Shown here piece after piece: positions 53,786 to 61,756 of a DNA stretch of 64,000 nucleotides. A program made the position numbers and the translations under genes. A model generated the notes under the pieces. That model saw only the letters and a program-made list of their open reading frames with translations. It ran no database searches and had not been told where the DNA came from. Positions within the stretch are counted from its first letter, which is position 1. Every line of letters starts with the position of its first letter. This DNA comes from Belnapia moabensis DSM 16746. Lineage in GTDB: Bacteria; Pseudomonadota; Alphaproteobacteria; Acetobacterales; Acetobacteraceae. The stretch is from assembly GCF_000745835.1 (NCBI RefSeq), contig NZ_JQKB01000004.1, forward strand, positions 141,058 to 205,057, in the 5' to 3' direction.

Positions 53786-54697
53786 ATGGCCGCGATTGCA
53801 CGCATGATCGACAGCGACCTGTTCTGGTCGTTCCGACGCTCGCCCGTTACCGTGATCTCGGCGGTGGTGGCGCTGATTTGCGTCCTCGGCGCGGTGCTGG
53901 CGCCGCTGCTCGCGCCGCACAACCCCTTCGACGTGGCGACGCTCAACCTGATCGACGCCTTCAAGCCGCCGGCCTGGGCGGCGGAGGGGGACGCGGCCTA
54001 TCCGCTCGGGTCGGACGACCAGGGGCGGGACGTGCTCTCGGCGATCATGTACGGCGCGCGGGTCTCGCTGCTGGTCGGCTTCTGCGCGGTGCTCTTCTCG
54101 ATGGTGGTTGGGGTCTCGGTCGGGCTGCTGGCCGGCTATGCGGGCGGAGCGGTGGACGGGCTGCTGATGCGCATCGCCGATATCCAGCTCACCTTCCCCA
54201 ACATCCTGATCGCGTTGCTGGTGGACGGCATCGCCCGCGCCGCCCTGCCGTCGGACGTGCATGACCGGGTGGCGCTCTTCGTCGTCATCTTCGCCATCGG
54301 CATCAGCGCCTGGCCGCAATTCGCCCGCACCGTGCGCGGCTCGACGCTGGTCGAGCGGAACAAGGAATATGTGCTGGCGGCGCGGGTGATCGGCATCTCG
54401 CAACTCAGGATCATGCTGACCCATGTGCTGCCGAACGTGCTCGGGCCGGTGCTGGTGATCGCGACGCTCGGGCTCTCCAACGCCATCATCTCTGAGGCGA
54501 CGCTTTCCTATCTCGGTGCGGGCGTGCCGCAGACCCAGCCTTCGCTGGGGACACTCATCCGTATCGGCAACGACTTCCTCTTCTCCGGGGAATGGTGGAT
54601 CGCCATCTTCCCCGGCATTGCGCTCATCGCCATGGTGCTGTCGGTCAACCTGCTCGGCGACTGGCTGCGCGATGCGCTGAATCCGAGGCTCCGCTGA
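53786..54697 (+). CDS. ABC transporter permease, DppC/OppC type
   Basis: A 303-residue permease partner. It has the N-terminal DppC domain with LICVLGAVLAPLLAPHNPFD, followed by YPLGSDDQGRDVLSAIMYGARVSL and the EAA loop EYVLAARVIGISQLRIMLTHVLPNVL. Six TM segments are visible. Its stop overlaps the start of the next ATPase gene by one base (TGATG), so the operon is tightly coupled. Confidence 0.94.
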   Translation: MAAIARMIDSDLFWSFRRSPVTVISAVVALICVLGAVLAPLLAPHNPFDVATLNLIDAFKPPAWAAEGDAAYPLGSDDQGRDVLSAIMYGARVSLLVGFCAVLFSMVVGVSVGLLAGYAGGAVDGLLMRIADIQLTFPNILIALLVDGIARAALPSDVHDRVALFVVIFAIGISAWPQFARTVRGSTLVERNKEYVLAARVIGISQLRIMLTHVLPNVLGPVLVIATLGLSNAIISEATLSYLGAGVPQTQPSLGTLIRIGNDFLFSGEWWIAIFPGIALIAMVLSVNLLGDWLRDALNPRLR

Positions 54698-55698
54698 TGG
54701 CCCCCTTGCTCGAAGTCCGCGACCTGCGCGTCGAATTCCCGACGCGGCGCGGCATCCTCACTGCGCTCGACGGCGTCTCCTTCTCGATCGCGCCGGGCGA
54801 GGTGCTGGGCGTGGTCGGCGAGTCCGGCGCCGGCAAGTCGATGACGGGGGCGGCGATCATCGGCCTCCTGGAGCCGCCGGGGCGGATCGCCGGCGGGCAG
54901 ATCCTGCTGAACGGCAAGCGCATCGACAACCTGCGCTACGACCAGATGCGGCGCATCCGCGGGCGGGAGATCGGCGCGATCTTCCAGGACCCGCTGACGA
55001 CGCTGAACCCGCTCTATACGGTGGGCGAGCAACTGGTGGAGACGATCCGGACGCATCTCGGCCTGGATGGCGCCGAGGCGCGGAAGCGGGCGATCGGCTG
55101 GCTGGAGATGGTGGGCATTCCGGCGGCGGCGCAGCGCGTGGACAGCTATCCGCACGAGTTCTCGGGCGGGATGCGGCAGCGCGTGGTGATCGCGCTGGCG
55201 CTTTGCGCCGAGCCGAAGCTCATCGTCGCCGATGAGCCGACGACGGCGCTCGATGTGTCGATCCAGGCGCAGGTGATCGCGCTGCTGAAGGGGCTGGCGC
55301 GGGACAAGGGCACCTCGATGATGCTGGTCACCCACGACATGGGCGTGATCGCCGAGACCGCTGACCGCGTTGCGGTGATGTATGCCGGGCGCATCGCCGA
55401 GATCGGGCCGGTGCGGGAGGTGGTGAAGCACCCGAAGCATCCCTATTCGGCGGGGCTGATGGCCTCCATCCCGCCGCTCGACCGCAAGGTGGAGCATCTG
55501 GCGCAGATCGACGGGGCGATGCCGCGGCTGTCGGCCATTCCCCGCGGCTGCGCCTTCAACCCGCGCTGCCCGGAGGTCTTCGCCCGCTGCCTGGTGGAGC
55601 GGCCGGCGCTGCTGGCGACGGGTGCGACGGAGGCGGCCTGCTGGCTCTATGACGCGGCCTCGGAGAAACATGCGCCGGAGGCGATGCGTCATGGCTGA
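54697..55698 (+). CDS. ABC transporter ATPase, DppD/OppD type
   Basis: A 333-residue ATPase. The ATG at 54697 gives MAPLLEVRDLRVEFPTRRG. Walker A GESGAGKS is at about 43-50, signature FSGGMRQRVVIALAL, Walker B LIVADEPTTALD, and H-loop VTHDMGVIAET. The C-terminal oligopeptide extension contains Cys-rich GCAFNPRCPEVFARC, which often carries an iron-sulfur or metal-binding role. It overlaps the second ATPase gene by 8 bases. Confidence 0.95.
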   Translation: MAPLLEVRDLRVEFPTRRGILTALDGVSFSIAPGEVLGVVGESGAGKSMTGAAIIGLLEPPGRIAGGQILLNGKRIDNLRYDQMRRIRGREIGAIFQDPLTTLNPLYTVGEQLVETIRTHLGLDGAEARKRAIGWLEMVGIPAAAQRVDSYPHEFSGGMRQRVVIALALCAEPKLIVADEPTTALDVSIQAQVIALLKGLARDKGTSMMLVTHDMGVIAETADRVAVMYAGRIAEIGPVREVVKHPKHPYSAGLMASIPPLDRKVEHLAQIDGAMPRLSAIPRGCAFNPRCPEVFARCLVERPALLATGATEAACWLYDAASEKHAPEAMRHG

Positions 55699-56737
55699 GA
55701 CGCCGATCCTCGAGGTCGAGGACCTCGCGCGCTATTTCGATGTCTCGCGGCCCTGGCTGCAACGGGTGCTCGCCGGCGAGGGCAAGCGCATTCTGCGGGC
55801 GGTTGACGGCATCTCCTTCGCCATTCCGCGCGGGACGACGCTGTCGCTGGTCGGCGAGAGCGGCTGCGGCAAGTCGACCGTGGCGCGGCTGGTGGTGGGG
55901 CTCTATCCGCCAAGCCGGGGGCATGTGCGCTTCGAGGGGATGGAACTGGAGCGGGCGCGCGCCATCGCCGAGCAGCGCCGACGCATGCAGATGATCTTCC
56001 AGGACCCCTATGCGTCGCTCAATCCACGCTGGCGGGTGAAGGACATCGTCGCCGAGCCGATCCGCGCCTTCGGCATGACGCCGAGCGCGGCGGCGCAGCA
56101 GGCGAAGGTGGCGGAGCTGCTGACCCAGGTCGGGCTTTCGCCGCTGGACGGCGAGAAATTCCCGCATGAGTTCAGCGGCGGGCAGCGGCAGCGCATCTCG
56201 ATCGCGCGCGCGCTGTCCTCGAACCCGGATTTCCTCGTCTGCGACGAGCCGACCTCTGCGCTCGATGTCTCCGTGCAGGCGCAGATCCTCAACCTCATGA
56301 AGGATTTGCAGGCGCGGCTTGGCCTCACCTATCTCTTCATCAGCCACAACCTCGCCGTGGTGCGGCAGGTGAGCGACCGGATCGGGGTGATGTATCTCGG
56401 GCGGCTGGTGGAGCTGGCGCCGGCAGAGACGCTCTTCACCACGCCGCGCCATCCCTACACGCGGGCGCTGATGGAGGCGATCCCCGACTTGGAGATGACC
56501 GGGCGGCAGCGCATCCCGGTCGGTGGCGAGGTGCCGAGCCCGATCAGCCCGCCCTCGGGCTGCCCCTTCCATCCCCGCTGCCCGCTCGCCAATGACCGCT
56601 GCAAGGCGGAGCGGCCGGGGCTGATCCCGGCGCGGGCGACGGAGCAGAGCCTCACCGCCTGCCATGCGGTGGAAGAGGGTCGGGATGGCGGCCTGCCGGC
56701 GGCTCAGCGGATCGGTACGACCGCGACGGCGTTGTAG
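55691..56737 (+). CDS. ABC transporter ATPase, DppF/OppF type
   Basis: A 348-residue ATPase pairing with the DppD-type subunit. The ATG at 55691 gives MAETPILEVEDLARYFDVS. Walker A GESGCGKS, signature FSGGQRQRISIARAL, Walker B FLVCDEPTSALDVSVQ and the Cys motif GCPFHPRCPLANDRC are intact. The last about 20 residues overlap the convergent creA gene by 34 bases, leaving no room for a terminator. Confidence 0.95.
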   Translation: MAETPILEVEDLARYFDVSRPWLQRVLAGEGKRILRAVDGISFAIPRGTTLSLVGESGCGKSTVARLVVGLYPPSRGHVRFEGMELERARAIAEQRRRMQMIFQDPYASLNPRWRVKDIVAEPIRAFGMTPSAAAQQAKVAELLTQVGLSPLDGEKFPHEFSGGQRQRISIARALSSNPDFLVCDEPTSALDVSVQAQILNLMKDLQARLGLTYLFISHNLAVVRQVSDRIGVMYLGRLVELAPAETLFTTPRHPYTRALMEAIPDLEMTGRQRIPVGGEVPSPISPPSGCPFHPRCPLANDRCKAERPGLIPARATEQSLTACHAVEEGRDGGLPAAQRIGTTATAL

Positions 56738-57171
56738 GGCGAGCCGTCCACCAGCTTGGTCGACCAGGCCATGTAGACGACGACGCCGCGCTCCTCGTCG
56801 AGGAAGCGGTGGACGCGCGTTTCCTTGAAGAAGAGGCTGGTGTTGCTCTCGTAGACATTCTCGCCGCGTTGGCCGCGGCGGGCGCCGTCCGTCACGCGCA
56901 CGGTGCCGGTGGTCACGCAGGAAAGGGCGAAGCGCGCCGGGTCCTCGGCGAGGCCGACCATGCCGGAGACGCCACCGGTGCGGGCCTGGCTGATGTAGCA
57001 GGAGACGCCCTGCACATCCGGGTCGTCGAAGCGCTCCACCACGACGCGGTGGCTTCGGGTCAGGCCGAGATTGGTGATGGCCGTGTTCACATGGCCGATC
57101 TCCTTGGTCTCCTCCGCCGCTGCCGCCGGCAGCGAGACGAGCAGGGCGAGGAGCAGAGCGGGGACGCGCAT
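56704..57171 (-). CDS. creA: CreA-family periplasmic protein
   Basis: A 155-residue exported protein. The ATG at 57171 gives signal peptide MRVPALLLALLVSLPAAAA. The CreA family body follows: IGHVNTAITNLGLTRSHRVVVERFDDPDVQGVSCYISQA, then FALSCVTTGTVRV, with two conserved cysteines, and VVYMAWSTKLVDGSPYNAVAVVPIR. The family is widespread and its function unknown. It overlaps dppF's end and shares a 184-base divergent gap with glf. Confidence 0.92.
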   Translation of the reverse strand: MRVPALLLALLVSLPAAAAEETKEIGHVNTAITNLGLTRSHRVVVERFDDPDVQGVSCYISQARTGGVSGMVGLAEDPARFALSCVTTGTVRVTDGARRGQRGENVYESNTSLFFKETRVHRFLDEERGVVVYMAWSTKLVDGSPYNAVAVVPIR

Positions 57172-57224
57172 CGGGAAGCCTCTCGAGTTCGTATCTGCCG
57201 GTGAACGAAGGCCGGCGGCGAAGG

Positions 57225-57259
57225 TTGCGCGGGCGCGCCGGGTTCCCCCGCCCGCGCAA
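57225..57259. repeat. Ten-base inverted repeat in the creA-glf gap
   Basis: TTGCGCGGGC (57225-57234) and GCCCGCGCAA (57250-57259) are perfect inverted copies separated by 15 bases; a possible operator or RNA hairpin between divergent genes. Confidence 0.4.
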
Positions 57260-57313
57260 ACGTGGCTGTGAGCGGGTGCAACATTTGCAGGCGCGGGCTG
57301 TTTGCGCTGGCGT

Positions 57314-57331
57314 CGGCCCCGATCGGGGCCG
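57314..57331. repeat. Perfect 18-base palindrome before glf
   Basis: CGGCCCCGATCGGGGCCG is self-complementary throughout. It ends ten bases before the glf Shine-Dalgarno (GGAAGGAG), where it could bind a dimeric regulator or form an mRNA hairpin limiting translation. Confidence 0.4.
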
Positions 57332-57355
57332 GAAGCCTGCGGAAGGAGCCCTCGG

Positions 57356-58486
57356 TTGCAGTCCATCCTCATCGTCGGTGCGGGGTTCGCCGGCGCCGTC
57401 TTCGCGCGGCAGCTCGCCGAGGCCGGCTATCGCTGCCAAGTCATCGACCGCAGGCCGCATATCGCGGGCAATGCCTTCGACGAGGTGGGGGAGAACGGCA
57501 TCCGCATCCACCGCTACGGGCCGCATCTGTTCCATACCAACAACAAGACGGTAGTGGACTGGTTGAGCCGCTTCACCGAATTCGTGCCCTATGAGCACAA
57601 GGTGGAGGCTCTGCTGGCCGATGGGCGATGCCTGCCGATGCCGATCAACCGGCGGACGCTGGAAGGGTTGTTCCGCGTCGATCTGCCGGATGCGGAGGCG
57701 GCACAGGCCTTGCTCCGCAGCTTGGCCGTGCCGATCGAGGCGCCGGCCAATGCGGCGGAGCATCTGCTGTCGCAGATCGGGCCGGACCTGACCGACCTCT
57801 TCTTCCGGCCTTACACGAAGAAGATGTGGGAGATGGACCTCGAGGAGATGGATGCCTCGGTGGTGAAGCGCATCCCCATCCGCTTCGATGACGAGGACCG
57901 GTATTTCCCGAACGACCAGTACCAGTTCATGTTCCGCGGCGGCTACACCAAGGCCTTCGAGCGCATCCTCGACCATCCGCTGATTCGGGTGGAGACGGGG
58001 CGGGAGTTCGACAAGGCGATGCTGCGCGAGTTCGACCACTGCTTCAACAGCATGCCGATCGACGAGTATTTCGGGTACGAATACGGACCGCTGCCCTATC
58101 GCTCCATCCGCTTCCATCATCGGGAGGTGCCGGCGGAGCATGGGGTCGGCTATGCGACGACGATCAACTTCACCGATGCCGGGCCGCTGACGCGGGAGAC
58201 GGACTGGTCGCGCATCCCGGATCATGTGGTGCGGCAGACGGGGCGGAAGACGTTGACCGCGGAGGAGCCCTGCGACTACCGCGACAACAATATGGAGCGG
58301 TACTACCCGGTGAAGACCAGCGACGGGCGCTACCAGGCGGTCTACGAGAAGTACAAGGCGCTGGCCGAGCGGGCGGGCGAGTGCAGCTTCATCGGGCGCT
58401 GCGGGACCTACCAGTATCTGGACATGCACCAGGTCATCAACCAGTCGCTGGCGCATGTCGACAAGTGGATCGAGGCGCGGAAGTAG
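57356..58486 (+). CDS. glf: UDP-galactopyranose mutase
   Basis: A 376-residue flavoenzyme converting UDP-galactopyranose to UDP-galactofuranose for surface glycans. I choose TTG 57356, which follows GGAAGGAG and gives MQSILIVGAGFAGAVFARQLAEAG, the FAD-binding Rossmann start; upstream in-frame residues are not family-like. Motifs include HIAGNAFDE, HRYGPHLFHTNNKTV, RPYTKKMWEMDLEEM and GRCGTYQYLDMHQVI. No glycan cluster surrounds it, so the galactofuranosyl transferases are elsewhere. Its stop abuts that of ggt. Confidence 0.96.
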   Translation: MQSILIVGAGFAGAVFARQLAEAGYRCQVIDRRPHIAGNAFDEVGENGIRIHRYGPHLFHTNNKTVVDWLSRFTEFVPYEHKVEALLADGRCLPMPINRRTLEGLFRVDLPDAEAAQALLRSLAVPIEAPANAAEHLLSQIGPDLTDLFFRPYTKKMWEMDLEEMDASVVKRIPIRFDDEDRYFPNDQYQFMFRGGYTKAFERILDHPLIRVETGREFDKAMLREFDHCFNSMPIDEYFGYEYGPLPYRSIRFHHREVPAEHGVGYATTINFTDAGPLTRETDWSRIPDHVVRQTGRKTLTAEEPCDYRDNNMERYYPVKTSDGRYQAVYEKYKALAERAGECSFIGRCGTYQYLDMHQVINQSLAHVDKWIEARK

Positions 58487-60157
58487 TCACTCGCCAGCGG
58501 CGACGCCGTCCCGCCGTGGGTCGGCGCCGCCTTGCAGGCGCACGCCATCCGGCTCGCGCAGGATGCGGATGGCGGTGAGGCCGGAATTCATCACCCGCAC
58601 ATCGACCGGGAAGCCGCGCGCCTCGAGCGCCGGGGCGAGGGCGGCGGCGCTGGTGCCGGCTTCCAGCTCCAGCGTCGCGTTCAGCGCGCCGATGCGGGGG
58701 AGGGAGACGGCGGCCTGAGGCTCCATCCCCCAATCGAGCATCGCCACCAGCGTCTGCGCGACATGGCCGATGATACGCGAGCCGCCAGCCGAGCCGAGCA
58801 GGGCGACGGGCTGGCCCTCGGCGTTGAAGACGATGCTCGGTGACATGGAGGAACGGGGGCGCTTCGCGGGGCCGACGCGGTTGGCGACGGGGCGGCCGTC
58901 GATCTCGGGGAGGAAGGAGAAGTCGGTCAGCTCGTTGTTGAGCAGGAAGCCGCAGACCATCACTCGGGCGCCGAAGACGTCCTCGATGGTGGTGGTGAGC
59001 GAGATGGCGTTGCCGGCTGCATCGACGATGGAGATGTGGCTGGTGCCGTGCTCCGGCTGCGGCGGCTGCGAGGCGAGCGGTGCGCCGCCCTGCCAGGGCG
59101 GGTTGCCGGGGCGCGGCGTGGCGAGGGCGTGGTCGCGGTCGATGAGTTGGGCGCGAATCGTCAGGTAGGTCGGGTCGAGCAGGCCGCGGACCGGGACGGG
59201 GACGTGGTCGGCATCGGCGAGGTAGCGGTTGCGGTCGGCGAAGGCGATGCGGCCAGCCTCGCCGAGAAAATGCGCGGCGTCCAGGCTGCGTGGGTCGAGC
59301 TGCATGTCCTGGTGACCAAGCATGGCGAGGATCTGCAGGACGGCGACGCCGCCCGAGCTCGGCGGCGGCATGGAGCAGACGGTGTTGGCGCGATAGGGGC
59401 CGCAGACGGGCTGGCGTTCCACCGGGGCGTAGCCGGCGAGGTCGTCGGTGGTGAGCAGGCCAGGATTGGCATGGCCGCGGACGGCGGCGGCGATCTCGGC
59501 GGCGATGGGGCCGCGGTGGAGGGCATCGGCGCCCTGTTCGGCGATGGCGCGGAGCGTGGCGGCCAATACCGGGTTGCGCAGGCGGCTGCCTTCGGCGAGG
59601 GGCTTGTCGTTGGGAAGGAAATAGGCGCGGGCCGCCGGATCGCGGCGGAGGCGCTCTGCATCGGCGGCGATCTGGGCGGCGAGGCGAGGAGCGACGGTGA
59701 AGCCGGCCTCGGCCGCGGCGATGGCGGGAGCGAAGAGCTGGGCCCAGGGCAGCCGGCCCTGGCGCTTGTGGACGGCTTCCAGCATGCGGAGGGCGCCGGG
59801 AACGCCGACGGCGCGGCCGCCGACCGCGGCCTCGTGGAAGCCCATGGGCTGGCCGTCGCGGAGGAAAAGGCTGGGGGACGCGGCGGCGGGGGCGGTTTCG
59901 CGGCCGTCCCAGGCGGCGAGGCGGCGGGTGGCGGCATCCCAGTGGAGCATCAGCGCGCCGCCGCCGATGCCGGAGGCTTGCGGCTCGACCAGGGTGAGCA
60001 TGGCCTGAGCGGCGATGGCGGCATCCACAGCGTTGCCGCCGGCGCGGAGCATGGCGAGGCCGGCTTCGGCGGCCATGGGGTGGGCAGCCACCACCATCTG
60101 GCGCTGGGCCTGGGCGGGGAGGGCGAGGCAGAGGAGCAGGAGGACGAGGCGGGCCAT
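58487..60157 (-). CDS. ggt: Gamma-glutamyltransferase (glutathione hydrolase)
   Basis: A 556-residue periplasmic Ntn hydrolase, made as a precursor that cleaves itself. The ATG at 60157 gives signal peptide MARLVLLLLCLALPAQAQ. Large-subunit motifs are AAHPMAAEAGLAMLRAGGNAVDAAIA and PPPSSGGVAVLQIL. The autocleavage/nucleophile Thr is in PEHGTSHISIVDAAGNA, and LLGSAGGSRII supplies the small-subunit Gly motif. It degrades glutathione and gamma-glutamyl compounds. It lies 31 bases after comM on the same strand. Confidence 0.94.
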   Translation of the reverse strand: MARLVLLLLCLALPAQAQRQMVVAAHPMAAEAGLAMLRAGGNAVDAAIAAQAMLTLVEPQASGIGGGALMLHWDAATRRLAAWDGRETAPAAASPSLFLRDGQPMGFHEAAVGGRAVGVPGALRMLEAVHKRQGRLPWAQLFAPAIAAAEAGFTVAPRLAAQIAADAERLRRDPAARAYFLPNDKPLAEGSRLRNPVLAATLRAIAEQGADALHRGPIAAEIAAAVRGHANPGLLTTDDLAGYAPVERQPVCGPYRANTVCSMPPPSSGGVAVLQILAMLGHQDMQLDPRSLDAAHFLGEAGRIAFADRNRYLADADHVPVPVRGLLDPTYLTIRAQLIDRDHALATPRPGNPPWQGGAPLASQPPQPEHGTSHISIVDAAGNAISLTTTIEDVFGARVMVCGFLLNNELTDFSFLPEIDGRPVANRVGPAKRPRSSMSPSIVFNAEGQPVALLGSAGGSRIIGHVAQTLVAMLDWGMEPQAAVSLPRIGALNATLELEAGTSAAALAPALEARGFPVDVRVMNSGLTAIRILREPDGVRLQGGADPRRDGVAAGE

Positions 60158-60188
60158 GGTGCTCCTGGGCGGGGCTGTCTTTCGGCTT

Positions 60189-61649
60189 CTACCCGCCAAC
60201 GGCAGCGGCGGGAACCGGAGCGCGGTGGCGGAAGGCCAGCGCCTCCGCGAGATGGGCACGCATGACGATTTCGCATCCCGCGAGGTCGGCGATGGTGCGG
60301 GCGACGCGGAGCATGCGGGTATAGCCGCGGGCCAAGAGGCGGAGGCGGTCGGCCGCCTGCTCGGCCAGCTGACGGGCGGCGGGTTCGGCCTGGAGGCCGC
60401 GCTTCAGCACGGCGCCCTCGGCGGCGGCGTTGCAGCGGGGGCCGGCCTCGCCGTAGCGGTCGCGCTGTCGCTGGCGGGCGGTAGCGATGCGGGCGGCGAC
60501 CGCGGTGCTGGTATCGCCCGGCGGGGCGTGGGCGAGCTCGCTGGCGGGGACGGGCAGCACCTCGATGGCGAGGTCCATGCGGTCGAGCAGCGGACCGGAG
60601 AGGCGCATGCGGTAGTCGTCGCCGCAGCGGGGCGCGCGGCCGCATTCGCGGGGCGCATCGCCCAGATAGCCGCAGCGGCAGGGGTTCATCGCCGCGATGC
60701 ATTGGAAACGGGCCGGATAGGTGACGTGGGCGTTGGCGCGGCTGATGGTGGTGCGGCCGGTCTCCATCGGTTGGCGGAGGGCTTCCAGCGCGGCGCGGGG
60801 GAATTCCGGCCATTCGTCGAGGAAGAGGACGCCGTGGTGGGCGAGGCTGATCTCGCCCGGCTTCGCGCGGCCGCCGCCGCCGATGAGGGCGGCCGGGCTG
60901 GCGGAGTGATGCGGCTCGCGGAAGGGCGGTCGGGTGACGAGCTGGCCACCGCGCAGCAGGCCGGCGATGGAGTGGATAAGGCTGACTTCCAGCGCCTCGG
61001 CCGGGGAGAGGTCGGGCAGCAGACCGGGGAGGCGGGCTGCGAGCATCGACTTGCCGGCGCCGGGCGGACCGACCATCAAGAGGTTATGGCCGCCGGCGGC
61101 GGCGATCTCGAGGGCACGCTTGGCGCTTTCCTGGCCCTTCACCTCGGAGAGGCAGGAGCCGCGGTCCTGCACCGGCTGGGGCGGCGGCGGTGGCGGCGGC
61201 GCCAGGCGCTGCGTGCCGCGGAAGTGGTTCATCAGGGACAGCAGGTCGGGCGCCGCCAGGACCTCGATGCGGCCGGCCCAGGCGGCCTCGCCACCCTGGC
61301 TTGCCGGGCAGATCAGGCCGAGGTCGCGGGCGGAGGCGCCGAGGGCCGCCGGCAGGACACCATTGACCGGGCGGATGGCGCCATCCAGCGAGAGCTCGCC
61401 GAGGGCGGCGTAGCGGGCCATGCGGTCGCGCGGCAGCACATCCATTGCCGCCAGCACGCCAAGCGCGATGGGCAGGTCGAAATGCGAGCCTTCCTTGACG
61501 ATGTCGGCCGGGGCCAGGTTCACCAGGACGCGCTTCGGCGGCAGGGTGAGGCCGAGGCCGATCAGCGTGGCGCGGACCCGCTCGCGGCTCTCGGCCACGG
61601 CCTTGTCGGGCAGGCCGACGATGAGACTTGTCGAGCCGGTTTCGATTCG
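60189..61649 (-). pseudogene. comM: ComM/YifB AAA+ ATPase missing its first ~40 codons
   Basis: Mg-chelatase-like branch-migration helicase used in natural transformation. The family starts with about 38 residues before IVGLPDKAVAESRERVRA; here that motif is preceded by unrelated residues (RIETGSTSL) and then an in-frame TAA at 61650-61652. All downstream motifs are intact: Walker A GPPGAGKSMLAARLPG, HHGVLFLDEWPEFPR, and the Cys cluster PCRCGYLGDAPRECGRAPRCG. The largest open frame starts at GTG 61598 (469 residues). The break coincides with the start of a serine-recombinase element, so the gene was probably split by integration and may be non-functional. Confidence 0.85.
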
Positions 61650-61650
61650 T
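61620..61650. other. Probable att junction of an integrative element in comM
   Basis: Comparison with the conserved ComM start places the host/element boundary between the IVG codons (ending about 61622) and the in-frame TAA at 61650-61652. The recombinase gene starts about 110 bases away, as usual for serine integrases beside their attachment site. CTTGTCGGGCAGG (61602-61614) and CTTGTCGAGCCGG (61627-61639) are imperfect direct copies straddling the boundary. Confidence 0.6.
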
Positions 61651-61756
61651 TAAACCTCTTCCGCAACAGTGTTGTCACGGCCGAGGCGGAGACGATTGCA
61701 ATCACTGATCTAGCTAGCCGTCCAGCGATTCCGCCGCACGAAACCGTGAGTCTTAA

